From positions 1 to 64,000 of the forward strand of contig NZ_JACHIK010000019.1 of the NCBI RefSeq assembly GCF_014203155.1: a stretch of DNA of 64,000 nt, written 5' to 3'. The position numbers and the translations under genes are program-made. How positions within the stretch are numbered: position 1 is the stretch's first letter; the number at the start of each line of letters is the position of its first letter. The notes beneath the pieces are model-generated. The model ran no database searches. It was not told where the DNA came from and worked only from the letters and a program-made list of their open reading frames with translations. Origin of the DNA: Shinella fusca (lineage in GTDB: Bacteria; Pseudomonadota; Alphaproteobacteria; Rhizobiales; Rhizobiaceae). Shown piece after piece: positions 27,098 to 38,136 of the stretch.

Positions 27098-27979
27098 CTA
27101 TCCTTTCACGGCGCCGGACATCAGGCCGCGCACGAAATAGCGTCCGGAGACGATGTAGACGATAAGGGTGGGCAGCGCCGCCAGGATCGCGCCCGCGAAA
27201 TGCACGTTGTATTCCTTCACGCCGGTGGAGGAGGAGACGAGGTTGTTGAGCGCCACGGTCATCGGCGTCGTCGCCGCGCCGGAGAAGGAGGCGCCGAACA
27301 GGAAGTCGTTCCAGATATTGGTGAACTGCCAGATGACCGAGACGACGATGATCGGCCCGGAGGAGGGCAGGAGGATCCGGTAGAAGATCTGGAAGAAGCT
27401 CGCCCCGTCGATCTGCGCCGCGCGCACCAGCTCGGTCGGGAAGTTTTCGTAATAGTTGCGAAAATAGAGCGTCGTGAAGCCGATGCCGTAGACGACATGG
27501 ACGAGGATGAGCCCCCAGAGCGAGCCGGCAAGCCCCAGCATGCCGAGGATGCGGGCCATCGGGATCAGCACGATCTGGAACGGGATGAAGCAGGAGAGCA
27601 GCAAAAGGCCGAAGAAGATGTTCGAGCCCCGGAACTGCCATTTCGTCAGCACGTAGCCGTTGAGCGCGCCGATGACGGTGGAGATGGCGACGGCCGGAAC
27701 GACCATCAGGATGGAATTGATGAAGAAGGGGCGAAGGCCCGTCGGCTGCACGCCGATCTGCGCCGTCGACCAGGCGGAAAGCCACGGCTCGACGGTCCAC
27801 ACCTTCGGCAGGTTCAGCATGCCGCCCTGGCGGATTTCCTCCAGCGGCTTCAGCGAGTTCACCAGCATCACGTAGAGCGGCAGCAGGTAGAAGACCGCGA
27901 AGAGGATGAGCGCGGCATAGATGAGCGCGCGCGTCAGGCGGCCGTGCGAGATGATGTTGTCGGGGCTTTGCGCGCTCAT
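27098..27979 (-). CDS. CUT1 sugar ABC transporter permease (MalG/UgpE type)
   Basis: This 293-residue inner-membrane protein has six hydrophobic segments and the EAA-type loop NFPTELVRAAQIDGASFFQIFYRILLPSSGPII. It ends PTLIVYIVSGRYFVRGLMSGAVKG, a standard MalG-type C-terminus. The ATG at 27979 overlaps the stop of the upstream permease by 4 bp. It lies 4 bp before the ATPase gene. Confidence 0.94.
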   Translation of the reverse strand: MSAQSPDNIISHGRLTRALIYAALILFAVFYLLPLYVMLVNSLKPLEEIRQGGMLNLPKVWTVEPWLSAWSTAQIGVQPTGLRPFFINSILMVVPAVAISTVIGALNGYVLTKWQFRGSNIFFGLLLLSCFIPFQIVLIPMARILGMLGLAGSLWGLILVHVVYGIGFTTLYFRNYYENFPTELVRAAQIDGASFFQIFYRILLPSSGPIIVVSVIWQFTNIWNDFLFGASFSGAATTPMTVALNNLVSSSTGVKEYNVHFAGAILAALPTLIVYIVSGRYFVRGLMSGAVKG

Positions 27980-28857
27980 CGGCCTTTGCCTCCGCGGATC
28001 TCGGAATAGAGGTAGGGGATGATGATCGAGAAGATCATGACCAGCATGATGATCGCCGAGGAGGCGCCGATGCCCATCTGGTTGCGGGTGAAGGTGTAGG
28101 AATACATGAAGGTCGCCGGAAGCTCGGTCGCCTGTCCCGGCCCGCCGCCCGTGAGCGCCACGACGAGGTCGTAGGCCTTGATGGCAAGGTGCGCCAGGAC
28201 GACGAAGGCGGAGAGGAACACCGGGCGCATCAGCGGAATGATGATGCGGCGGTAGATGGTGGCCGTCGTCGCGCCGTCGATCTGCGCGGCCTTGATGATC
28301 TCGTTGTCGACGCCGCGAAGGCCGGCGAGGAACATGGCCATGACGAAGCCGGAGGATTGCCACACGGCGGCGAGCACCAGGCAGTAGATGGCGTAGTTGC
28401 GGTCCTTGATCCAGTTGAAGGAGAAGCTCTCCCAGCCCCACAGATGCATGGTGTTCTCAAGGCCGATGCCGGGGTCGAGGAACCATTTCCAGGCCGTGCC
28501 CGTGACGATGAAGGACAGCGCCATCGGATAGAGGTAGATCGGCCGCAGCAGGCCTTCCGCCCGGATTTTCTGGTCGAGCAGGATGGCGAGCGAAAGGCCC
28601 AGCACCGAGCAGATGGCGATGTAGAGCGAGGCGAAGATTGCAAGGTTGGAGATCGCCCGCCACCAGTGCGGCAGCGCCCAGAGCTTGGTGTAGTTGCTCA
28701 ACCCCACGAAATTGTAGGAGGGCAGCATCTTGCTGTCCGTCAGCGACAGGAAGCCCGTATAGGCGATGAAGCCGTAGACGAAGACGAGCACGATGAGAAA
28801 ACTGGGCGCCAGCACGAGCTTCGGCAAAAGCTCCTGCAGCCGGCTTCGGCTATCCAT
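27976..28857 (-). CDS. CUT1 sugar ABC transporter permease (MalF/UgpA type)
   Basis: The 293-residue inner-membrane protein has six hydrophobic segments and the contact loop GVDNEIIKAAQIDGATTATIYRRIIIPLMRPVFLS. I use the ATG at 28857 (MDSRSRLQEL); a GTG four codons earlier (28869) is also open, and neither has a strong ribosome site. A repeat element of about 110 bp lies between this gene and the binding-protein gene. Confidence 0.92.
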   Translation of the reverse strand: MDSRSRLQELLPKLVLAPSFLIVLVFVYGFIAYTGFLSLTDSKMLPSYNFVGLSNYTKLWALPHWWRAISNLAIFASLYIAICSVLGLSLAILLDQKIRAEGLLRPIYLYPMALSFIVTGTAWKWFLDPGIGLENTMHLWGWESFSFNWIKDRNYAIYCLVLAAVWQSSGFVMAMFLAGLRGVDNEIIKAAQIDGATTATIYRRIIIPLMRPVFLSAFVVLAHLAIKAYDLVVALTGGGPGQATELPATFMYSYTFTRNQMGIGASSAIIMLVMIFSIIIPYLYSEIRGGKGR

Positions 28858-28900
28858 GGTCGTTACCACCGTTTTTGTGTTTGGTCGGCGACGGGGCCGC

Positions 28901-29011
28901 GCCCCTCATCCGCCTGCCGGCACCTTCTCCCCGCGGGCGGGGAGAAGGGTTATGCCGTGACCTCTCCATCTGCCTCTCCCCGTTTACGGGGAGAGGGCCG
29001 GGGTGAGGGGC
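28901..29011. repeat. Palindromic intergenic repeat element (type C)
   Basis: The element is bounded by GCCCCTCATC and its inverse GTGAGGGGC, with two internal hairpins built on CTTCTCCCCGC/GCGGGGAGAAG and CTCTCCCCGT/ACGGGGAGAG. A close copy lies at 40097-40214. Here it sits between the sugar-binding-protein and permease genes of one operon, where its hairpins could lower downstream expression. Confidence 0.85.
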
Positions 29012-29023
29012 AGCCTCGTTCGC

Positions 29024-30277
29024 TTACTTCGCAGCCTCGACGGCGGCCTTGAGTTCCGTGACGGCTTCCTCGGAGGAAAGCTCGCCGTTGAACTCGCGCG
29101 TCACGACGTCGTAGATGGCGTTCTTGACGGCGGCCGGGTTGGCGTGGCCGTGCGCCATGGAGCCCATCAGCGTGCCATTGGCATTGGCTTCGGCAAGGTC
29201 CTTGATGGCCTTCTTGCCGCAATCGTCGAAGGCTTCGTCGGAGACGTCCGTGCGGGCCGGGGCCGAGCCCTTGACCACGTTGAAGGCCGACTGGAAGGTC
29301 GGGCTTTCGATGGCCGAGGCCATGGTGAGCTGGGCCGGAACCTTGTCTTCCGAAACCTTGAACATCGCGAACTGGTCGGAGTTGAAGGTGACGGAACCCT
29401 GCGTTTCCGGATAGCGCATGCAGACGAAGTCCGTGCCCGGCTTCTTGCCGGCCTTGATGAACTCGCCCTTCGCCCAGTCGCCCATGAACTGCACGCCGGC
29501 CTTGCCCTCGATGACCATGGCGGAAGCAAGGTTCCAGTCGCGGCCCGAGAAGTTGTCGTCGACATAGGTGCGCAGCTTCGTCATGCGGTCGAAGGCTTCC
29601 TTCATCTTGTCGCTGCCGAGCGTGTCGGGATCGAGGTCGATGAAGGCCTTCTTGTAGAAGTCGTTGCCGAGCGAGAGCACGACAGCGTCGAAGATCGTGG
29701 CATCCTGCCAGGGCTGGCCGCCATGGGCGATCGGCGTGATGCCCTGTGCCTTGAAGTTGTCGAGAAGGGCGATGAGCTCGTCCCAGTTCGCCGGCTCCTT
29801 GCCGCCCGCCTTGTCGAGCGCGGCCTTGTTGATCCACATCCAGTTGGTGGAGTGGACGTTGACCGGCGCGGCGATCCAGTGGCCGTCATACTTGGAGAAC
29901 TGCTGGAGGGCCGTCGGGATCACCTTGTCCCAGCCTTCCTTGGCGGCGACTTCGTCAAGGTTGCCGAGCGCGCCTTCCTTGGCCCAGTCGAGAATGTCGA
30001 AGCCGAGCATCTGCACGGCGGTCGGCGCGTTGCCGGCCGTGACGCGGGCGCGCAACACGGTCATGGCTTCCGTGCCGCCGCCGCCGGCAACCGGCATGTC
30101 GGTCCAGGTGATGCCCTTGGATTCGAGGTCCTTCTTGAGCACGTCAAGCGCTGCGGCCTCCCCGCCCGAGGTCCACCAGTGCAGGACCTCGACGTTTTCC
30201 GCAGCGTGGACGACTGTCCCGCCCATGCCCATCATCGTCACCGCTGCGATTGCGGTGGTTGTCAGAAACTTGCGCAT
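29024..30277 (-). CDS. CUT1 sugar ABC transporter substrate-binding protein (glucose/mannose-like)
   Basis: This 417-residue periplasmic protein has a signal peptide (about 1-25, ending VHA) and a family-1 solute-binding fold that starts [24 protein letters not shown] and continues with the [18 protein letters not shown] segment. These features resemble glucose/mannose-binding proteins such as the Pseudomonas GtsA group, but the ligand is inferred only. The ATG at 30277 has an excellent GGGAGGAAA site; a longer reading from 30349 has none. It is the first gene of the sugar operon and is divergent from its LacI regulator. Confidence 0.93.
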   Translation of the reverse strand: MRKFLTTTAIAAVTMMGMGGTVVHAAENVEVLHWWTSGGEAAALDVLKKDLESKGITWTDMPVAGGGGTEAMTVLRARVTAGNAPTAVQMLGFDILDWAKEGALGNLDEVAAKEGWDKVIPTALQQFSKYDGHWIAAPVNVHSTNWMWINKAALDKAGGKEPANWDELIALLDNFKAQGITPIAHGGQPWQDATIFDAVVLSLGNDFYKKAFIDLDPDTLGSDKMKEAFDRMTKLRTYVDDNFSGRDWNLASAMVIEGKAGVQFMGDWAKGEFIKAGKKPGTDFVCMRYPETQGSVTFNSDQFAMFKVSEDKVPAQLTMASAIESPTFQSAFNVVKGSAPARTDVSDEAFDDCGKKAIKDLAEANANGTLMGSMAHGHANPAAVKNAIYDVVTREFNGELSSEEAVTELKAAVEAAK

Positions 30278-30382
30278 CGTTTTCCTCCCGTTTGCAAGTT
30301 TTCGGGCGGAAGCTTCCTTCCGCCAATCTCCCCGAGGCCCTGAGGGCATCGGAATTCCGTTCTTGGCTCAAAGCGCCGGGTC

Positions 30383-30402
30383 AATTTAAAACGTTGTAAA
30401 TT
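30383..30402. promoter_or_regulatory. LacI-type operator O1
   Basis: This 20-bp near-perfect palindrome centred on CG matches its own inverse at 9 of 10 half-site positions (half-site AATTTAAAAC). CG-centred palindromes of this size are typical LacI-family operators, and the LacI-family gene starts about 200 bp away. Confidence 0.8.
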
Positions 30403-30506
30403 TGCGAAGTCAAGCCGCGACGGTGGGCAGCGGCGCCTCTTTGCAATAACGCGGTAAATTCGGCAAATACCGGCCCGCTTCCGCAAGGAACGGCCTTTGT
30501 GCAGCG

Positions 30507-30526
30507 CACGGAAAACGTTTTAAATT
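30507..30526. promoter_or_regulatory. LacI-type operator O2
   Basis: A second CG-centred palindrome shares the right half-site GTTTTAAATT with the inverse of O1 and has a perfect 10-bp core AAAACGTTTT. Its left outer half is degenerate (6 of 10 matches overall), so it is probably the weaker site. Confidence 0.7.
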
Positions 30527-30608
30527 CTGTGCGGCGCAAGATTGCCGAACGGGCGGTGCGCCGATATGGTGCCGCGTATCGCCTGCCGCCATCCGAAGAA
30601 GCGTATCC

Positions 30609-31658
30609 GTGTCCCGCATCGAAAAGCCCGCCGACAGTGAACCCGCCCGCAGCCCCCGCGCCGGCAAGCCGACGCTGAAGACCATTTCGGAAATCACCGG
30701 GCTTGCGATCACCACGGTCTCGCGCGCGCTCGGCAATGCGCCGCAGATATCCGAGGCGACGCGTCGGCGCGTCCACGCGGTCGCCGCCGAGATCGGCTAC
30801 CTGCCGGACCGCGCCGCCCAGCGCCTCAAGACCGGCCGCACCAACGTCATTTCCGTGCTGCTCGATCCGCACGAGGAAATCCTCGGCTTCGGCACGTCCG
30901 TCATGCACGGCCTTGCGCGCGCGCTCCAGGCGACGCCCTACCATCTCATCGTCACGCCGAACTTCCTCGACGGCAGCAATGTCGAGGCGGCCAACTACAT
31001 CATCCGCAACGGCATGGCGGACGGGCTCATCTTCTCGCGCACCGAGCCTTTCGATCCGCGCGTGCGGCTGCTGCTGGAGAACGGCTTTCCCTTCGTCACG
31101 CACGGACGGACGGAGTTTTCCACGCCGCATGCCTTCGTCGACTACGACAATTTCGCCTTCGCCTATGCCGCGACGCGGCGTCTCATCCAGAAGGGCCGGC
31201 GCAAGGTCACGATCATCCTGCCGCCGAGGCGCCTCACCTTCTACCAGCACATGCTGCACGGCTTCATGACCGCGGTGCGCGAGGCCGGGGCCGCCTACGA
31301 GATCCCGGAAGGCCTCGACCTCGACAGCCCTGCCGACATGATCCGCGACTATGTGCGCCGGCGCAGCGGCGAAGCCGATCCGCCGGACGGCTTCACCTGT
31401 CCCGGCGAGGTCTCGGCGCTCGCCACCATCACCGGCATGAGCGACAACGGCCTTGCCCTCGGCGGGCAATACGACATCGTCGCCAAGCAGACCTCGCGGC
31501 TCCTCAGCCAGATTCAGCCGAAGGTCGAGACGATCTACGAGGACCTGACCGCCGCCGGCGAGGCCATGGGCCGCCTGCTGCTCAGGCGCATCGCCGGGGA
31601 GGCGGTGGAGGAGCTGACGCTGCTGCAAGGCCCGCAATTGGGGTTTCCGGCGGCGTAG
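30609..31658 (+). CDS. LacI-family transcriptional regulator of the sugar operon
   Basis: This 349-residue protein has a LacI helix-turn-helix after a short N-terminal extension (about 22-75, TLKTISEITGLAITTVSRALGNAPQISEATRRRV) and a periplasmic-binding-protein-like effector domain. The LKTGRTNVISVLL and GLIFSRTE segments are typical. It is divergent from a CUT1 importer operon, with two matching palindromes between them, and so should repress the operon until its sugar is present. The effector is not known. Confidence 0.93.
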   Translation: MSRIEKPADSEPARSPRAGKPTLKTISEITGLAITTVSRALGNAPQISEATRRRVHAVAAEIGYLPDRAAQRLKTGRTNVISVLLDPHEEILGFGTSVMHGLARALQATPYHLIVTPNFLDGSNVEAANYIIRNGMADGLIFSRTEPFDPRVRLLLENGFPFVTHGRTEFSTPHAFVDYDNFAFAYAATRRLIQKGRRKVTIILPPRRLTFYQHMLHGFMTAVREAGAAYEIPEGLDLDSPADMIRDYVRRRSGEADPPDGFTCPGEVSALATITGMSDNGLALGGQYDIVAKQTSRLLSQIQPKVETIYEDLTAAGEAMGRLLLRRIAGEAVEELTLLQGPQLGFPAA

Positions 31659-31685
31659 GGCAGGGCGGCCTCCGCCTGCCGATGA

Positions 31686-31824
31686 AGGCCCCTCCCCAAC
31701 CCCTCCCCACAAGGGGGAGGGACTTAACCCGCCGCTCCCTCTGTGGGAAAATGGGAAGGAAGAGCAGGCGTCCAGCGTTCTCCCCCCTTGTGGGGGAGAT
31801 GCCGGCAGGCAGAGAGGGCCTTCC
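31686..31824. repeat. Palindromic intergenic repeat element (types B/C related)
   Basis: The 194-bp gap between the LacI gene and the convergent aldehyde dehydrogenase gene is nearly filled by C-rich/G-rich hairpin arms built on CCCCTCCCCAC, CTCCCCCCTTGTGGGGGAG and a GCCGGCAGGCAGAG tail. The same tail occurs in the elements at 25027 and 40097. It may act as a two-way stop signal for the convergent genes. Confidence 0.75.
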
Positions 31825-31852
31825 CCGCTGCGTCGTTTCGCCACCACATCGC

Positions 31853-33352
31853 TCATCGCTGCATCCACCAGCCGGTGCGTGCGCCGATATGCATGTTGAA
31901 CGTCTTGGTCTCGGTGTAGTCCTCCACGGCATGGCGGCCGAGTTCGCGGCCGAGGCCGGACTGGCGGTAGCCGCCGAAGGGCAGCTCCGATGCGCCGTCC
32001 ATGAAGGTGTTCATCCAGACGGTGCCTGCGCGCACCCTGCGGCCGATGGTCAGGCACGTATCGAAGTCGCGGCTCCAGACGCCGGCCGATAGGCCGTAGT
32101 CGATGGCATTGGCGATGCGGACCGCCTCGTCCGTCGTCTCGAAGGTCAGGACGGAGAGGACCGGGCCGAAGACTTCCTCGCGGGCGACGGCCATGTCCGG
32201 GGTCACGCCGGAAAGGATCGTCGGGGCCATGAACTGGCCGAGGCCGAGATCGAGCGCCGCCCCGCCGAGCGCCACCGAGGCGCCGGCCTTCGCCGCGCCG
32301 TCGACATAGCCGCCGATTTTTTCGAGGTGCTGCGGCGTGATGATCGCGCCGACCTGCGTTGCCGGGTCGAGCGGATCGCCGACCTTCACCTTTTTCGACA
32401 GCTCCGCGATGCGCGCCGTCACCTCGCCCGCGATGGACCTGTGCAGGATCAGCCGCGAGCCGGCATTGCAGCATTCGCCGGCATTGAAATAGGCGCCGAA
32501 CACGGCGGCGTCGACGAAGGCGTCGAGATCGGCCTCGGGGAAGACGATCTGCGGGTTCTTCCCGCCGAGCTCCAGCGAGACCTTCTTCAGGGTCTGCGCC
32601 GCATTGGCCATGGTGAGGCGGCCGACGCCCGTGGAGCCGGTGAAGGACACCATGTCGACATCGGGATGCGTCGTCATCACGCTGCCGACTTCCGGGCCGG
32701 TGCCGGTGAGGATGTTGACGACGCCCGCCGGCACGCCCGCCTCGATGAGGATCTCGCCGAGCACCAGCGTGGAGCCGGAGGTCAGCTCCGAGGGCTTCAC
32801 AACCGCCGTGCAGCCGGCGGCGAGCGCAAAAGGTAACTTCTGGCTTACGATCAGGAAGGGGAAGTTCCATGGCGTGATGATGGAGACGACGCCGATCGCC
32901 TCGCGCAGCACGACGCCGAGTGTGCCCTGCCCAAGCGTGTTGTAGCTCTCGCCGTGGAGGTCGCGGGCAAGCGCCGCCGCATAGCGCCAGATATCGGCCG
33001 CGCCGGCAAGCTCGCCCTTCGCCTGGCTGATCGGCTTGCCGCTCTCGATGCAATCGAGGAAGGCGAGGTCGTCGGCGCGCGCGGCGATGATATCGGCGGC
33101 CTTGAGCAGGATATTGGAGCGCTCGGCGCCCGTCATGCGCGGCCACGACCCGTCGTCGAAAGCATGCCGCGCGGCGGCGATGGCACGCCCGGCATCGGCT
33201 TTCGTGCCCGCCGGATAGCGGCTGACGGTGACGCCGTGGCCGGGCGCGACGCGCTCGATCACATTGCCCGCGCCTTCCGTCCAGGCGCCGTCGATCAGCA
33301 TGCGGAAATCGCGTGCCGTGAAATCGGTGAGGGGCTTCACATGCGCGGTCAT
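31853..33352 (-). CDS. Aldehyde dehydrogenase family protein
   Basis: The 499-residue NAD(P)-dependent enzyme has the PWNFPF segment, the cofactor loop FTGSTGVGR, the catalytic Glu in LELGGKNPQ (about 266), and the catalytic Cys in NAGECCNAGSRL (about 300). These match betaine-aldehyde/semialdehyde-type dehydrogenases that oxidise an aldehyde to a free acid. I use the ATG at 33352, which has GGGAG at the right distance and overlaps the upstream TGA; an ATG two codons earlier is too close to the ribosome site. It is the last gene of the LacI-led catabolic operon. Confidence 0.93.
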   Translation of the reverse strand: MTAHVKPLTDFTARDFRMLIDGAWTEGAGNVIERVAPGHGVTVSRYPAGTKADAGRAIAAARHAFDDGSWPRMTGAERSNILLKAADIIAARADDLAFLDCIESGKPISQAKGELAGAADIWRYAAALARDLHGESYNTLGQGTLGVVLREAIGVVSIITPWNFPFLIVSQKLPFALAAGCTAVVKPSELTSGSTLVLGEILIEAGVPAGVVNILTGTGPEVGSVMTTHPDVDMVSFTGSTGVGRLTMANAAQTLKKVSLELGGKNPQIVFPEADLDAFVDAAVFGAYFNAGECCNAGSRLILHRSIAGEVTARIAELSKKVKVGDPLDPATQVGAIITPQHLEKIGGYVDGAAKAGASVALGGAALDLGLGQFMAPTILSGVTPDMAVAREEVFGPVLSVLTFETTDEAVRIANAIDYGLSAGVWSRDFDTCLTIGRRVRAGTVWMNTFMDGASELPFGGYRQSGLGRELGRHAVEDYTETKTFNMHIGARTGWWMQR

Positions 33353-34128
33353 CACCATTCTCCCTTGAACTCTGCGGGGCGCTTCTGCGTGAAGGCGGAA
33401 ACGCCCTCCCTGAGATCGCCGGTCTTGGCGACGAGGATGGAGCCGAGCGCTTCCACCGCCGCGCCGTTGTCCTCGCCGTTCGCCACCGCGATCATCAGCT
33501 TGGACACTTCCGTCGCTGCCGGCCCGCGCGCAGCGATGCGCGCCGCATAGGCCTTCGCGGCCGTCACGGCCGTTCCCGCCTCGACGACCTTGTCGATAAT
33601 GCCGAGCGTTTCCGCCTCCGCCGCCGTCAGCACCTCGCCGCCCAGCAGCATGCGGCGCACGGCCTGCGCGCCAAAACGCTTCACCAGCCGCTGCGTGCCG
33701 GACCAGCCGGGCACCATGCCGAGGCCGGCTTCCGGCAGGCCGATCTTCACCTGTTCTTCCGCGATGCGGATATCCGCCGCCGCCGCCAGTTCCAGCCCGC
33801 CGCCCAGCGCATGGCCGTTGACGGCGGCGATCAGCGGCATGCGCAGCGTCGCCAGCCGCTCGAAGACGCGATGGCCGAAGCGCACCCAGGCATGGCCGAA
33901 TTCATTGGCTTCCATGCCCGCCCAGGCGCGGATATCGCCGCCCGCGGAGAAGGCCTTGCCCTCGCCGGTGAGGATTGCGGCGCGCACGGCGGCATTCGCC
34001 TCGATCTCGTCGCAAGCCGCCGACAGTTCCTTCAGCATGTCGATGTCGAAGGCGTTCAGTTTTTCCGGCCGCGCGACGGTGATCGTCGCGATGGCGCCTT
34101 CGACGGTCGTGCGGATGCGCTCAGCCAT
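33352..34128 (-). CDS. Enoyl-CoA hydratase/isomerase family protein
   Basis: This 258-residue crotonase-fold enzyme has the two oxyanion-hole segments AFSAGGDIRAW and HALGGGLELA. The second catalytic region reads GLPEAGLGMVPGWSGTQRL, with Glu in the usual place of the hydratase acid/base. It could hydrate or isomerise a CoA-thioester made by the neighbouring CoA-transferase. Its start overlaps the CoA-transferase stop by 8 bp and its stop overlaps the aldehyde dehydrogenase start. Confidence 0.92.
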   Translation of the reverse strand: MAERIRTTVEGAIATITVARPEKLNAFDIDMLKELSAACDEIEANAAVRAAILTGEGKAFSAGGDIRAWAGMEANEFGHAWVRFGHRVFERLATLRMPLIAAVNGHALGGGLELAAAADIRIAEEQVKIGLPEAGLGMVPGWSGTQRLVKRFGAQAVRRMLLGGEVLTAAEAETLGIIDKVVEAGTAVTAAKAYAARIAARGPAATEVSKLMIAVANGEDNGAAVEALGSILVAKTGDLREGVSAFTQKRPAEFKGEW

Positions 34129-35713
34129 GATGGCCTCCCGTCGCCAGCGTCAGGCCGATCGGCGCGTCCCGGAAGAGCGCGGCGTCCATCACCTTCAGGT
34201 CCGGCGAAACGATCAGCGGGAATTCCGACTGGTCGAGGATATGGGTTTGCAGGTCGGCGCCGGGCGCGATCTCCGTGAGCATGATGCCCTCGGGTGTCAG
34301 CTTCAGGACGCAGCGCTCGGTGACATAGGTGATGTCCTGCCCCTGCGCGATGCCGCGCGGGCCGGAGAAGGTGACGTGCTCGACCGCGTTCACCAGCTTC
34401 TTCAGCTTGCCTTCCTTCTCGATGACGAGCCTGCCGCCCTCGACGGCGAGCTTGGCGCCGGCATTGAACATGCCGGAGAAGACGATCTTTTTCGCCCGCG
34501 CGGTGATGTCGACGAAGCCGCCGCAGCCGGCCGTCACATGCGGGCGGAAGGCGAGTTTCGAGACGTTCACCGAGCCGTCCCTGCCGATCTCCAGGAAGGA
34601 GAGCAGCGAGGCATCGAAGCCGCCGCCCTGGAAATAGGTGAACTGGTAGGGCGAGGGCATGAAGGCATCGGCATTGGAGGCGCAGCCGAAGGCGAAGTCG
34701 AGCAGCGGCACGCCGCCGACCGCGCCCTGCTCGATCACCCAGGTGACGGCCCCGTGCAGGCCCTCTTCCATGAGGATGCGCGGCACGTTGGCGGAAATGC
34801 CGAAGCCGAGGTTGACGGCGCTGCCAGTGGAAAGCTCTTGCGCCACCCGGCGGGCGATGACCTTCTGGATGTTGAACTCCGGCACGCGGAAGCTGTCGAG
34901 CGGGCGGAAGATCTCGCCGGAAATGGCAGGGTCGTAGAGCGTCTGCGTCGTCTGCTTCTGCTCGGGATCGACCACGATGTAATCGACCAGCACGCCGGGC
35001 ACGCGCACGTCATGCGGCTTCAGCGAGCCCTCCTTGGCGATGCGCTTGACCTGCGCGATGACGATGCCGCCGTTGTTGCGGGCGGCGAGCGCCTGGTCGA
35101 GCCCGCCAAGGGTGGCGCCCTCGTGCTCGTAGGTGAGGTTGCCGCGCTCGTCCGCCGTGGTCGCGCGGATGATCGCAACCTCAGGCGCAATCGCCTTGAA
35201 ATAGAGCCAGTCCTCGCCGGCGAAGGCGATCTTCTCCACCACCGGCTCGGCGGCGGCGGATGCATTCATCGCGCAGCCCTCGCGGCGCGGGTCGACGAAG
35301 GTGTCGAGCCCGACCTTGGTGATGACGCCGGGACGCTTTGCGGCGGCCTCGTGGTGCATGTCGAAGAGGATGCCGGAGGGGATGTTGTAGGCGGCAACCT
35401 CGTCATTGCCGATCATCTGCCAGATCAGCGGCGGCTCGGCGGAGGAGGGGCCGGAGGGATAGGAGCCGGCAAGGATCTTCTTCAAAAGCCCCTTCTTCGC
35501 AATATGGTCGACGCCCTTGATGCCGCTCATGTCGCCGGCGGCGATGGGGTGCAGCGTCGTGAGGTTTCGCGGGTGCCCGGTCTCGTCGAACCGCTCGCCG
35601 ATCGCCTTCAGCGTCAGGTCCGGGCAGCCGAGGCCGGAGGAAGAGGAGACCGAAACGACGGCGCCGTCCGGGATAAGGTCTGCGGCCTGGCGCGGGGTGA
35701 TGTGCTTGCTCAT
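34121..35713 (-). CDS. Family I CoA-transferase, fused alpha-beta subunits
   Basis: A 530-residue protein contains both halves of a family I CoA-transferase: an N-terminal alpha-type half (PDGAVVSVSSSSGLGCPDLTLKAI through GIKGVDHIAKKGLL) and a C-terminal beta-type half. The EQGAVGG motif in the second half carries the catalytic Glu, which forms the CoA-thioester. The fused layout resembles YdiF/propionate CoA-transferases, which move CoA between short-chain acyl-CoA and acetate or 3-keto acids. It would activate a carboxylic acid intermediate for the enoyl-CoA hydratase encoded next. Confidence 0.92.
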   Translation of the reverse strand: MSKHITPRQAADLIPDGAVVSVSSSSGLGCPDLTLKAIGERFDETGHPRNLTTLHPIAAGDMSGIKGVDHIAKKGLLKKILAGSYPSGPSSAEPPLIWQMIGNDEVAAYNIPSGILFDMHHEAAAKRPGVITKVGLDTFVDPRREGCAMNASAAAEPVVEKIAFAGEDWLYFKAIAPEVAIIRATTADERGNLTYEHEGATLGGLDQALAARNNGGIVIAQVKRIAKEGSLKPHDVRVPGVLVDYIVVDPEQKQTTQTLYDPAISGEIFRPLDSFRVPEFNIQKVIARRVAQELSTGSAVNLGFGISANVPRILMEEGLHGAVTWVIEQGAVGGVPLLDFAFGCASNADAFMPSPYQFTYFQGGGFDASLLSFLEIGRDGSVNVSKLAFRPHVTAGCGGFVDITARAKKIVFSGMFNAGAKLAVEGGRLVIEKEGKLKKLVNAVEHVTFSGPRGIAQGQDITYVTERCVLKLTPEGIMLTEIAPGADLQTHILDQSEFPLIVSPDLKVMDAALFRDAPIGLTLATGGHHG

Positions 35714-35732
35714 GGTTCTTCCGTCGTGTCGT

Positions 35733-37880
<2,148 letters not shown>

Positions 37881-37910
37881 TCATATTCTTGCCATGACCC
37901 CTCTCTTCTC

Positions 37911-37999
37911 CTTCGTCATGGTCGGGCTTGACCCGACCATCCATGCGACACGCGCGGCATTGCGGATGCGTGGATCCTCGGGTCGAGCCCGAGGATGAC
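37911..37999. repeat. Paired-hairpin intergenic repeat (type A)
   Basis: Two perfect or near-perfect hairpins (37918-37940, built on ATGGTCGGG/CCCGACCAT, and 37974-37996, built on ATCCTCGGG/CCCGAGGAT) lie about 33 bp apart, flanked by CTTCGTC and GATGAC. A second copy with the same spacing and changed but still paired stem bases lies at 56920-57009. Confidence 0.85.
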
Positions 38000-38086
38000 A
38001 ATGGAGGGTGGAGTGGGCGCTTTCCGCCTTCCTGTGTGATTGGCTGCGTCCCGTCGCTGAAGGTTGCTCTTCAAAATCACCCTTGA

Positions 38087-38106
38087 AATTTGGAACGATC
38101 TAAATT
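38087..38106. promoter_or_regulatory. LacI-type operator in front of the DUF993 gene
   Basis: A CG-centred 20-bp palindrome (AATTTGGAAC / GATCTAAATT) agrees at 8 of 10 half-site positions and lies 30 bp before the DUF993 start codon. It is the partner of the site at 37821-37840. Confidence 0.8.
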
Positions 38107-38136
38107 ATCCCCTCCGAAACCCACCGGGAGGATGCC

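Larger units (their letters stand above)
30278..30608. promoter_or_regulatory. Divergent control region with two LacI-type operators
   Basis: A 331-bp gap separates the sugar-binding-protein gene and the divergent LacI-family regulator. It holds two palindromes with the same AAAACGTT core, listed separately (30383-30402 and 30507-30526). The first faces the transport operon and the second lies about 80 bp before the regulator gene, which fits repression of both directions. Promoter boxes could not be set exactly. Confidence 0.75.

Noticed and set aside
37911-37999. Insertion sequence or transposon end
   Set aside because: Only about 90 bp, no coding capacity and no target-site duplication seen. 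It is better explained as a dispersed palindromic repeat.
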